Shown one piece after another: positions 22,901 through 24,084 of a DNA stretch of 24,084 nt; the first letter of the stretch is position 1; each line of letters begins with the position of its first letter. The notes beneath the pieces are model-generated. The model was not told the origin of the DNA, searched no databases, and was given only the letters and a program-made list of their open reading frames with translations. Location of the stretch: the NCBI GenBank assembly GCA_020650975.1, contig JAIPMN010009396.1, positions 7,567-31,650 on the forward strand, read 5' to 3'. A program made the position numbers and the translations under genes. The DNA comes from Apostichopus californicus. Lineage: Eukaryota > Echinodermata > Holothuroidea > Aspidochirotida > Stichopodidae.

Positions 22901-23379
22901 ATAATCTTGGTAGGTCAATGGTAACTTTCATTTTATGGTATCACAGATGAATAATCTTGCTAGGTCATTGGTAACTTTCATTTTATGGTATCACAGATGA
23001 ATAATCTTGCTAGGTCAATGGTAACTTTCATTTTATGGTACCACAGATGAATAATCTTGCTAGGTCAATGGTAACTTTCATGCACATAGTTAACGGTGCA
23101 CATCTAGGGTTAGATGTGACAATAACAGCTGTAAGATGAGGGAAATGTGGGAATGTGGGAGGGGGTAAAAACAAAGTGAGGGTCTCATGGGTGGTGTGGA
23201 TGGGAGGTATAGAAGTGAATAACCATGCTTGCATCTAGTGGTCATTTAAATGGGGTATGTTATAGATATATATTTTGCCATGAGAATGGAAAACTATTGA
23301 ATCATTTGGACAGCCATGTTTTGTAAGATAATCATTTTCATCTCTTTTCTTATCCGTTTAGTTGATCAGCCAGAAAAGA
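1346..23379 (+). CDS. Partial multi-exon gene for an alternating MAM / LDLa domain protein (MALRD1/DIET1-like), 21 exons
   Basis: Twenty-one plus-strand exons join in phase without a stop into 1053 complete codons. They encode MAM1 (partial), LDLa1, MAM2, LDLa2, MAM3, LDLa3, MAM4, LDLa4, MAM5, LDLa5 and a microexon. Each complete MAM shows four cysteines, the central F/W-YHM-x-G motif and a terminal [ISVL]-[ASV]-[IV]-DD-[VI] motif. Each LDLa has six cysteines and an acidic calcium site ending in SDE or EDE. Strict alternation is typical of MALRD1-type proteins, which are extracellular; vertebrate MALRD1 (Diet1) affects FGF15/19 and bile acid metabolism, and related proteins occur in invertebrate extracellular and skeletal matrices. 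The role in this species is not known. Both ends lie outside the window, so signal peptide, membrane anchor and total length cannot be judged. It could equally be a MALRD2-like or other MAM/LDLa protein; orthology is not proven. Confidence 0.93.
1438..3018 (+). other. Intron 1 (1581 bp)
   Basis: Intron inside MAM1. Between about 1560 and 2180 the sequence is rich in 'ctaggcct', 'gcctac' and 'taggct' words, a low-complexity style that I associate with echinoderm and other marine deuterostome genomes. The open frame at 2621-2818 shows no domain. No RNA gene or structured mobile element was recognised. Confidence 0.7.
3019..3189 (+). CDS. Exon: MAM1, central part
   Basis: 171 bases, phase 0 to phase 0, between a 'tttcatttgcag' acceptor and a 'gtaaga' donor. 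It starts LRFYYHMYGDD, the hallmark central strand of MAM domains, runs through a W-Q-W-S-G-N-E-G-N-Y-W block (the usual 'G-N-Q-G-x-x-W' region), and ends at ISTYQ. It has the same boundaries relative to the domain as the central exon of MAM3 (11410-11589). Confidence 0.93.
3190..4062 (+). other. Intron 2 (873 bp)
   Basis: AT-rich intron sequence inside MAM1. I see no gene, RNA or clear mobile element in it. Confidence 0.7.
4063..4162 (+). CDS. Exon: MAM1, C-terminal part
   Basis: 100 bases, phase 0 in and phase 1 out, after 'ttggataacag' and before 'gtaagt'. It encodes YVQIVIEGVAGDG followed by GDMAIDDVSLSPGCQ, the closing strands and last cysteine of MAM1. The linker to the next LDLa begins after the cysteine. 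Confidence 0.92.
4439..4621 (+). CDS. Exon: Thr/Ser-rich linker and LDLa1
   Basis: 183 bases, symmetric phase 1-1, bounded by 'tgatttctcag' and 'gtaaga'. About 23 residues of a Thr/Ser/Pro-rich linker (SLPTQTPSIISTTTRKTTT), a likely O-glycosylated stalk, precede an LDLa module with the pattern C-x7-C-x5-C-x6-C-x5-C-x8-C. The calcium-cage residues are present: Asp after Cys4, Asp before Cys5, and SDE before Cys6. As a symmetric phase-1 exon it can be skipped or shuffled without a frameshift. Confidence 0.94.
4662..4910 (+). repeat. Polypyrimidine (C/T-rich) tract
   Basis: About 250 bases of nearly continuous C and T on the coding strand, starting with a run of C. It begins about 40 bases after a splice donor, so it may bind polypyrimidine-tract proteins in the pre-mRNA, but that is inference. 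Confidence 0.7.
4959..4998 (+). repeat. Hammerhead-like hairpin motif, remnant of a dispersed retroelement
   Basis: The motif holds TTGAAGA, then a stem GATCCT (4971-4976), a three-base loop, AGGATC (4980-4985), then GAAAC and GTCAGGCC. This order resembles the hammerhead ribozyme core CUGANGA, stem II, GAAAC, as found in Penelope-like elements. Here the first core base is T instead of C, so the copy is probably inactive. A shorter relative, with GAAGAA then TCGAAAC, lies at 19445-19468. The family assignment is inference. Confidence 0.4.
5475..5663 (+). CDS. Exon: MAM2, N-terminal part
   Basis: 189 bases, phase 1-1, between 'ctttacacag' and 'gtaagt'. It opens with TFCNFESDTCN, the first two MAM cysteines, and ends with GPGVDHTLGTDLG, the usual G-P-x-x-D-H-T stretch. 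Between them, an acidic and hydrophobic segment (MDDDDINILPL) stands before the F-Q-W-L-R position, making this part about 15 residues longer than in MAM3 or MAM4. The boundaries are supported by phase on both sides. Confidence 0.92.
6711..6741 (+). pseudogene. Duplicated acceptor and exon start (decoy copy of the 7336 exon boundary)
   Basis: Thirty of 31 bases are identical to 7317-7347: the polypyrimidine tract, 'ctttctccag', and the first 12 exon bases (GTTGGTATCTTC). The reading frame after the decoy acceptor meets TAA after nine codons, so use of this site would truncate the protein. A weaker match upstream (AAGTTTACT at 6681 and 7290) extends the similarity to about 60 bases. Confidence 0.8.
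6765..6810 (+). repeat. Three tandem copies of a 16-bp unit
   Basis: The unit ATTAGTCCATCTATAA occurs three times with two substitutions in the middle copy and a truncated last copy. It directly follows the duplicated exon start. Confidence 0.85.
6928..6952 (+). other. G-quadruplex motif (coding strand)
   Basis: Four G runs of 5, 4, 4 and 5 are separated by loops of 1, 5 and 1 bases. It meets the strict G3+N1-7 rule and would be present in the pre-mRNA, about 380 bases before the acceptor at 7335. Confidence 0.7.
7336..7592 (+). CDS. Exon: MAM2, central part
   Basis: 257 bases, phase 1 in and phase 0 out, between 'ctttctccag' and 'gtgaaa'. It encodes (G)WYLHVDSS, then the third cysteine in GPGCYMQFYYHMYGPD, and ends VMENFK. 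Unlike MAM1 and MAM3 there is no intron after the cysteine, so the regions that those domains split over two exons lie in one exon here. The donor 'gtgaaa' is weaker than most in this gene. Confidence 0.93.
7593..8278 (+). other. Intron ending in a LINE-like 3' tail
   Basis: AT-rich sequence, T-rich from about 7980 onward, that runs into a tail motif at 8131-8189 typical of L2/CR1-type LINE or related SINE 3' ends. An older LINE fragment may occupy much of this intron, but I cannot see coding remnants. Confidence 0.5.
8131..8189 (+). mobile_element. LINE/SINE-type 3' end (L2/CR1-like), fragment
   Basis: The motif 'gtaaagcgctttgagc', a short hairpin CAGC-TTT-GCTG, 'gcgctatataaat', and then 'ttactTATTATTG' match the conserved 3' tail of L2/CR1-clade retroelements as I know it from aquatic animals. 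Only the tail is recognised. Confidence 0.5.
8279..8363 (+). CDS. Exon: MAM2, C-terminal part
   Basis: 85 bases, phase 0 in and phase 1 out, between 'gaattgtttag' and 'gtgaga'. It encodes MGIRAVRGISF followed by GDVSVDDIAFVDCAPP, closing MAM2 with its fourth cysteine. The first codon is ATG, but this is an internal methionine. Confidence 0.91.
8364..9172 (+). other. Intron between MAM2 and LDLa2 (809 bp)
   Basis: AT-rich sequence with no gene, RNA or recognisable mobile element. Confidence 0.7.
9173..9295 (+). CDS. Exon: LDLa2
   Basis: 123 bases, symmetric phase 1-1, between 'ccttggcag' and 'gtatgt'. The pattern is C-x6-C-x4-C-x6-C-x5-C-x8-C, with GYCIP and NSDE. The residue after Cys4 is Asn (CNYGND) instead of the usual Asp, so one calcium ligand is changed; the other acidic ligands are in place. 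Confidence 0.95.
9296..10282 (+). other. Intron between LDLa2 and MAM3 (987 bp)
   Basis: The segment 9600-10090 is less AT-rich and carries a 131-residue open frame (9696-10091) without recognisable domain, cysteine pattern or splice support. I treat it as non-coding, possibly part of an old repeat. Nothing else was recognised. Confidence 0.6.
10283..10432 (+). CDS. Exon: MAM3, N-terminal part
   Basis: 150 bases, phase 1-1, between 'attttcccag' and 'gtacga'. It encodes RCNFELDTCDWVQ, then DEFDWTLRSG, then TGPVSDHTQDSS: a textbook start of a MAM domain with the first two cysteines, two conserved tryptophans and the G-P-x-x-D-H-T block. Confidence 0.95.
10433..10978 (+). other. Intron within MAM3 (546 bp)
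   Basis: AT-rich intron with a strict G-quadruplex motif at 10811-10832. I see no other structured element. Confidence 0.7.
10811..10832 (+). other. G-quadruplex motif, telomere-like GGGGTT repeats (coding strand)
   Basis: Runs of 6, 4, 4 and 3 G separated by TT, TT and A. Short loops predict a stable quadruplex in DNA and pre-mRNA. It lies about 146 bases upstream of the acceptor of exon 10979-11076. Confidence 0.75.
10979..11076 (+). CDS. Exon: MAM3, second part
   Basis: 98 bases, phase 1 in and phase 0 out, between 'gttctaccag' and 'gtgggt'. It encodes (G)HYLYTEVFPPR, ASIVSPTVSAASSDCK, ending at the third MAM cysteine. The layout is the same as exon 1346-1437 of MAM1. Confidence 0.93.
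11077..11409 (+). other. Intron within MAM3 (333 bp)
   Basis: Short intron that ends in a clear pyrimidine tract (about 11375-11396) before 'caatgacag'. Nothing else was recognised. Confidence 0.7.
11410..11589 (+). CDS. Exon: MAM3, central part
   Basis: 180 bases, phase 0-0. It starts LRFWYHMDGDDIGSLQ and ends SASNYA; GEQGDWWQLREVTLP matches the G-N-Q-G-x-x-W block. Between them lies an unusual segment (FMVTSFLSYLSSYKMLVDVL) where other MAMs have a short charged stretch. The donor 'gtaagt' and the last exon bases are repeated twice more downstream; reading through into the next copy gives a TAG at 11638-11640, so the first donor must be used. Confidence 0.91.
11571..11756 (+). repeat. Three tandem copies of a splice donor region (about 60 bp each)
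   Basis: Each copy carries 'taactatgc[ct]gtaagttataaa', so the last nine exon bases and the complete donor occur at 11581-11595, 11642-11656 and 11702-11716. The following intron bases ('caag', 'tctggtcttttt') are repeated too. The first copy is the real exon end; the other two are intronic. Confidence 0.9.
11590..14122 (+). other. Intron within MAM3 (2533 bp), bounded by repeated donors and repeated acceptors
   Basis: It begins with two extra copies of its donor region, continues with AT-rich unique sequence (about 11760-12680), and ends with a minisatellite of about 28 units that includes the acceptor. Open frames at 11761-11961 and 11788-12063 show no domains. Confidence 0.8.
12688..14134 (+). 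repeat. Minisatellite of about 28 units containing the 3' splice site
   Basis: The core unit is 41 bases: 'ataattctagaattgtg', then 'tttggtattgttataac', then 'aaaacag'. Some units are about 90-100 bases long and carry an extra segment with 'gtgagaccagaccc' and 'gggtaattaaac' (near 12830, 12960, 13740, 13840, 13975). Every core offers a branch-point-like 'ttataac' followed by CAG and 'ataattctag'. The last unit ends at the true acceptor (14122), and its 'ATAATTCTAGAA' is the first coding sequence of the next exon. The array therefore spans an intron-exon boundary. Confidence 0.92.
14123..14366 (+). CDS. Exon: MAM3 C-terminal part fused to LDLa3
   Basis: 244 bases, phase 0 in and phase 1 out. 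It encodes IILEAVTGDG, GEISVDDVSLSPSC, a linker, and an LDLa with C-x6-C-x5-C-x6-C-x5-C-x8-C and a complete SDE calcium site. This is the only module pair in the window without an intron between MAM end and LDLa. The acceptor lies inside the minisatellite and lacks a pyrimidine tract ('taacaaaccag'), but joining ...SNYA to IILEAV aligns residue for residue with NFK-MGIRAV of MAM2, which fixes the start. Confidence 0.9.
14367..15163 (+). other. Intron between LDLa3 and MAM4 (797 bp)
   Basis: It contains a purine-rich G/A tract at about 14708-14745 and a 'taggcctacataatagg' word near 14799. The hydrophobic open frames at 14940-15176 and on the opposite strand come from AT-rich intron sequence next to the acceptor. 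No other element was seen. Confidence 0.65.
15164..15307 (+). CDS. Exon: MAM4, N-terminal part
   Basis: 144 bases, phase 1-1, after 'ttctactcaacag'. It encodes TSCDFESGRCGWKN, LNWIRENGD and KTGPVTDHTTETELG, with the first two cysteines and the G-P-x-x-D-H-T block. The donor 'gttata' is weak, yet it is the only position that keeps phase and gives the expected Gly before YYMYID in the next exon. Confidence 0.9.
15348..15713. mobile_element. hAT-type MITE, 366 bp, perfect 8-bp target duplication
   Basis: Perfect 14-base terminal inverted repeats CAGGGGTGGGCAAC at 15348 and, inverted, at 15700-15713, flanked on both sides by ctttaaaa (15340-15347 and 15714-15721). The 'agcccgcgggccacatgcgg' part near the left end is the typical sub-terminal sequence of hAT elements of this type. 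There is no transposase frame, so it is non-autonomous. The identical target duplication suggests a fairly recent insertion. Confidence 0.92.
16353..16540 (-). mobile_element. tRNA-derived SINE copy A, 5'-truncated
   Basis: About 190 bases match the SINE at 18047-18265 with few differences (shared 'ttagatcctcctgcaagc', 'aactcgcgaagaagcc', 'gctgaccgaagtcagtctc'). The B-box region is still present, read on the minus strand, but the similarity stops before the A box, so the tRNA head is lost. Confidence 0.8.
16614..16801 (+). CDS. Exon: MAM4, central part
   Basis: 188 bases, phase 1 in and phase 0 out, between 'cgatatggcag' and 'gtaaga'. It encodes (G)YYMYIDTSS, GSACTLSLWYHMEGSTVG and ends LRTEDE. 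As in MAM2 there is no intron after the third cysteine; the next intron instead splits the domain just before the G-S-Q-G-N-Q-W block. The exon is preceded by open, hydrophobic sequence that is intron. Confidence 0.93.
16802..17355 (+). other. Intron within MAM4 (554 bp) with TA microsatellite
   Basis: A pure TA dinucleotide run lies at 16876-16918, about 75 bases after the donor. The remainder shows nothing, apart from a T/C-rich tract at about 17290-17318 before the acceptor. Confidence 0.75.
16876..16918. repeat. TA dinucleotide microsatellite, 43 bases
   Basis: Uninterrupted alternating T and A. It is likely to be length-polymorphic. Confidence 0.97.
17356..17527 (+). CDS. Exon: MAM4, C-terminal part
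   Basis: 172 bases, phase 0 in and phase 1 out, between 'attttcttgtag' and 'gtaagc'. It encodes NTLLFTQSGSQGNQWQF, FEIIIEAIRG and GDIAIDDVLLENC, the closing half of MAM4 with its fourth cysteine. Confidence 0.94.
17528..17863 (+). other. Intron between MAM4 and LDLa4 (336 bp) with 13-bp tandem repeat
   Basis: Contains a C-rich stretch (about 17625-17690) and six perfect copies of a 13-base unit at 17697-17774. No gene or RNA seen. Confidence 0.75.
17697..17774 (+). repeat. Six perfect tandem copies of TATTTAATATGTC
   Basis: Six uninterrupted 13-base units without a single difference, which points to recent expansion. The array is about 90 bases before the acceptor of the LDLa4 exon. Confidence 0.97.
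17864..17986 (+). CDS. Exon: LDLa4
   Basis: 123 bases, symmetric phase 1-1, between 'gattttaatag' and 'gtgagt'. Pattern C-x6-C-x4-C-x6-C-x5-C-x8-C, with CDFDLDC and GEDEQGC. The usual SDE is EDE, which keeps the two acidic ligands. It has the same length and phases as the LDLa2 exon. Confidence 0.95.
17987..18755 (+). other. Intron between LDLa4 and MAM5 (769 bp) with full-length SINE
   Basis: It holds the SINE at 18047-18265. The remaining AT-rich sequence shows nothing I recognise. Confidence 0.75.
18047..18265 (-). mobile_element. tRNA-derived SINE copy B, with intact A and B boxes
   Basis: Read on the minus strand from 18265, a tRNA-like head of about 65 bases carries the A box TAGCTTAGTGG (fits TRGYNNARNNG) and the B box GTTCGAGTC (fits GWTCRANNC) at tRNA-like spacing. 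The body, with 'cttcttcgcgagttcctgc', is shared with copy A and ends near 'ggatctaa'. The body family is not identified. Confidence 0.85.
18756..18911 (+). CDS. Exon: MAM5, N-terminal part
   Basis: 156 bases, phase 1-1, between 'gcttttggtag' and 'gttaga'. It encodes GRCNFDSSQWASDCQWEQ, DDFDWSWGSS and NTGPSSDNTPDSEG. The spacing between the first two cysteines is ten residues, longer than in MAM2-MAM4, and the usual D-H-T is D-N-T. The donor is weak but fixed by phase. Confidence 0.92.
19059..19201 (+). CDS. Exon: MAM5, second part
   Basis: 143 bases, phase 1 in and phase 0 out, between 'atttgctag' and 'gtaagt'. It encodes (G)SFLFVESTN, ARLASPVFNATVEEC and IRFWYHMYGANMGTLR. A possible N-glycosylation site is N-A-T before the third cysteine. 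The exon ends just after the YHMYG strand, an intron position not shared with the other four MAMs. Confidence 0.94.
19424..19489 (+). repeat. Inverted repeat enclosing a GAAGAA / TCGAAAC motif
   Basis: Eight-base arms CTATCACA and TGTGATAG enclose 'gaacgaagaaatggtaggg' and 'tgtcgaaacc'. The order GAAGAA, 11 bases, TCGAAAC is like the hammerhead-like motif at 4959-4998, so it may be another remnant of that family. Confidence 0.35.
19656..19944. mobile_element. hAT-type MITE, 289 bp, perfect 8-bp target duplication
   Basis: It starts CAGTGTGGCATAG and ends, read in reverse complement, CAGTGGCATCGCC. Both sides are flanked by the identical octamer GTACCAGG (19648-19655 and 19945-19952). CAGTG ends and an 8-bp target duplication are typical for hAT. 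It has no transposase. It differs in ends and interior from the element at 15348-15713, so it belongs to another family. Confidence 0.87.
20044..20251 (+). CDS. Exon: MAM5, C-terminal part
   Basis: 208 bases, phase 0 in and phase 1 out, after 'tatttatgttaag' and before 'gtaggt'. It encodes VYTQSTTSDGALLLMWG, GNQGNQWNY, FRVVLEGILGG and SDLAIDDVSFSSSC. A second possible donor four bases downstream would give the wrong phase for the next exon. Confidence 0.93.
20252..21382 (+). other. Intron between MAM5 and LDLa5 (1131 bp)
   Basis: It contains a strict G-quadruplex motif at 21121-21146. No gene, RNA or clear mobile element was recognised in the rest. Confidence 0.7.
21121..21146 (+). other. 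G-quadruplex motif (coding strand)
   Basis: G runs of 5, 4, 7 and 4 with two-base loops TT, TA and TA. It lies about 237 bases before the acceptor of the LDLa5 exon and resembles the motif at 10811-10832. Confidence 0.75.
21383..21520 (+). CDS. Exon: LDLa5
   Basis: 138 bases, symmetric phase 1-1, between 'accacccccag' and 'gtaagt'. A short VLPTTPG linker precedes C-x5-C-x5-C-x6-C-x5-C-x10-C with DGYCIP, WYCDG and GEDE. The last spacing is two residues longer than usual (PAGGEDEPEA). The acidic calcium ligands are present. The 50-bp minisatellite starts immediately after this donor. Confidence 0.95.
21521..23361 (+). other. Intron between LDLa5 and the microexon (1841 bp), mostly minisatellite
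   Basis: From its donor to 23081 it is a 50-bp tandem repeat array. The last 280 bases are unique, with a strong pyrimidine tract before the microexon acceptor. The minus-strand open frame 23028-23234 lies partly in the array and is not a gene. Confidence 0.85.
21531..23081 (+). repeat. 50-bp minisatellite, about 31 copies, anchored at a splice donor
   Basis: The unit reads 'ttatggtatcacagatgaa', then 'taatcttgctaggtcattg', then 'gtaactttcatt'. Period 50, with one 51-base unit near 21631-21681 and another near 22500. The sequence before the first unit (AGGCATGTG followed by gtaagttctg) lines up with AGGTCATTG followed by gtaactttc in later units, so the real donor and the last exon bases seem to be the first copy of this part. 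Confidence 0.95.
23362..23379 (+). CDS. 18-base microexon, linker after LDLa5 (predicted)
   Basis: A strong pyrimidine tract and 'tatccgtttag' precede TTGATCAGCCAGAAAAGA, followed by a consensus 'gtaagt' donor. In phase 1 it adds V-D-Q-P-E-K and one base of the next codon. Its phases (1-1) fit both LDLa5 and a following MAM exon, so it can be included or skipped without frameshift. Six residues without a domain cannot be confirmed by homology here. Confidence 0.65.
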
Positions 23380-24084
23380 GTAAGTATGCTGAAATTATCT
23401 GGAGGGTTTTAGTCTTCCAACTTCAAGATTGTGTTGGACTGATTAAAGGCATTGAAGACTCGCCCCAAACCGCTTGCCGCGCTCTGAAAAAGTTAACTTT
23501 CCGTTGCTTGCAAATGACTTTTCTTCTTGTCGCTACAAAATGCAGACAGTAATGAAACGTGATATCTTTTATCTAGACCTGAGATGTCCACGCTGCTATG
23601 TACACTGTGCTGTGGGTATTGACCGTAGCTGTATGTATTGACTGTACACTAGTGTCTAATTACCGACGGTAGCAAGCTGTGTGTGTATTTTCTGGGATCG
23701 ATGGTGGTGTCTAACACTTCTGTTACACCTCATTCCAAAACGTTTCTTTTTGTGCGAGTCTTCACACCCTTTAAACTGAGACGAGGGGGGGGGGGGTGTT
23801 GAACCAACAATGTCGAATATTTGTCTCTTCAGTAAAAGTTTTACATTGTCAGCCACTGGCATACCGCCTCAAACACTTTGATTGTTTGTAATCTCCTCTA
23901 GTAAAATACTTTTTTCACCTTTTGGGTAGCATATTTGACAAATACAGTTGTCCATTGAGCCGGTGTAACAGGAAATTTTCCCCCCCCTGAAAATTTTCCC
24001 CCCCGGGGGGGAATTTTTCCTAGGATAAATTCCCCCCCACCCTGAAAATTTACCCCCCCACCATAAGCATGATCAATTTTCCTG
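23380..24084 (+). other. Downstream intron (presumed) with G/C runs at the window end
   Basis: No further exon was found; the next MAM exon should lie beyond the window. The reading frame continuing past the microexon donor (to 23552) shows no MAM or LDLa features. A G run lies at 23785-23796 and a repeat of C runs at 23971-24060. Confidence 0.6.
23971..24060. repeat. Low-complexity repeat of 'gaaaatttt' and C runs with a palindrome
   Basis: Four degenerate copies of 'tgaaaattttcccccc' in about 90 bases. C7 directly followed by G7 and the mirrored 'gaatttttcc' forms a palindrome around 24004. It could be an end of a MITE or a difficult-to-assemble repeat. Confidence 0.6.

Noticed and set aside
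21531..23081. CRISPR array or satellite with coding potential
   Set aside because: A 50-base period without spacers; frames contain stops in each unit (for example 'tgaataa').
23316..23552. 78-residue open frame as a terminal exon of the gene
   Set aside because: It has no MAM or LDLa features, starts in the pyrimidine tract, and passes over a consensus donor at 23380; the microexon reading is more likely.

Overview
The window is nuclear DNA of an intron-rich, AT-rich metazoan. It holds one partial gene on the plus strand, open at both ends, and no other gene that I can support. The exons encode strictly alternating MAM and LDL-receptor class A (LDLa) modules. The repeat content suggests a marine invertebrate deuterostome, probably an echinoderm: many 'taggcct'-type stretches, hAT MITEs, a tRNA-derived SINE and a LINE-like tail with a 'gcgctatataa' motif. 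The species assignment is inference.

Gene: 21 exons between 1346 and 23379 join with consistent phases into 3162 coding bases (1053 complete codons). The order is MAM1 (N-terminal part upstream of the window, 1346-4162), LDLa1 (4439-4621), MAM2 (5475-8363), LDLa2 (9173-9295), MAM3 (10283-14123 region), LDLa3 (same exon as the end of MAM3, 14123-14366), MAM4 (15164-17527), LDLa4 (17864-17986), MAM5 (18756-20251), LDLa5 (21383-21520), then an 18-base microexon (23362-23379). This layout matches the MALRD1/DIET1-type 'MAM and LDL-receptor class A domain-containing' proteins, which are large secreted or membrane-tethered extracellular proteins. No start codon, signal peptide, transmembrane segment or stop codon lies in the window. 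Every module begins and ends in phase 1, the classic exon-shuffling layout.

Non-coding part: about 85% is introns. They hold two hAT-type MITEs with perfect 8-bp target duplications (15348-15713 and 19656-19944), a 313-bp inverted-repeat MITE with a G-run (723-1035), two copies of a tRNA-derived SINE (16353-16540 and 18047-18265), a LINE-like 3' tail (8131-8189), a hammerhead-like retroelement motif (4959-4998), three strict G-quadruplex motifs on the coding strand, and several microsatellites and minisatellites.

Most unusual observation: several tandem or dispersed duplications sit exactly on this gene's splice junctions. A minisatellite of about 28 units (41-bp core, 12.69-14.13 kb) carries in each unit a copy of the acceptor and first coding bases of exon 14123-14366, and the true acceptor is its last unit. 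A 50-bp, 31-copy minisatellite (21531-23081) begins at the donor of the LDLa5 exon and repeats a degenerate form of that donor. The donor of exon 11410-11589 is present three times at about 60-bp spacing. The acceptor and first bases of exon 7336-7592 have a 30/31-identical copy about 0.6 kb upstream. The gene therefore faces many decoy splice sites, and its tandem repeats appear to have grown out of splice junctions.
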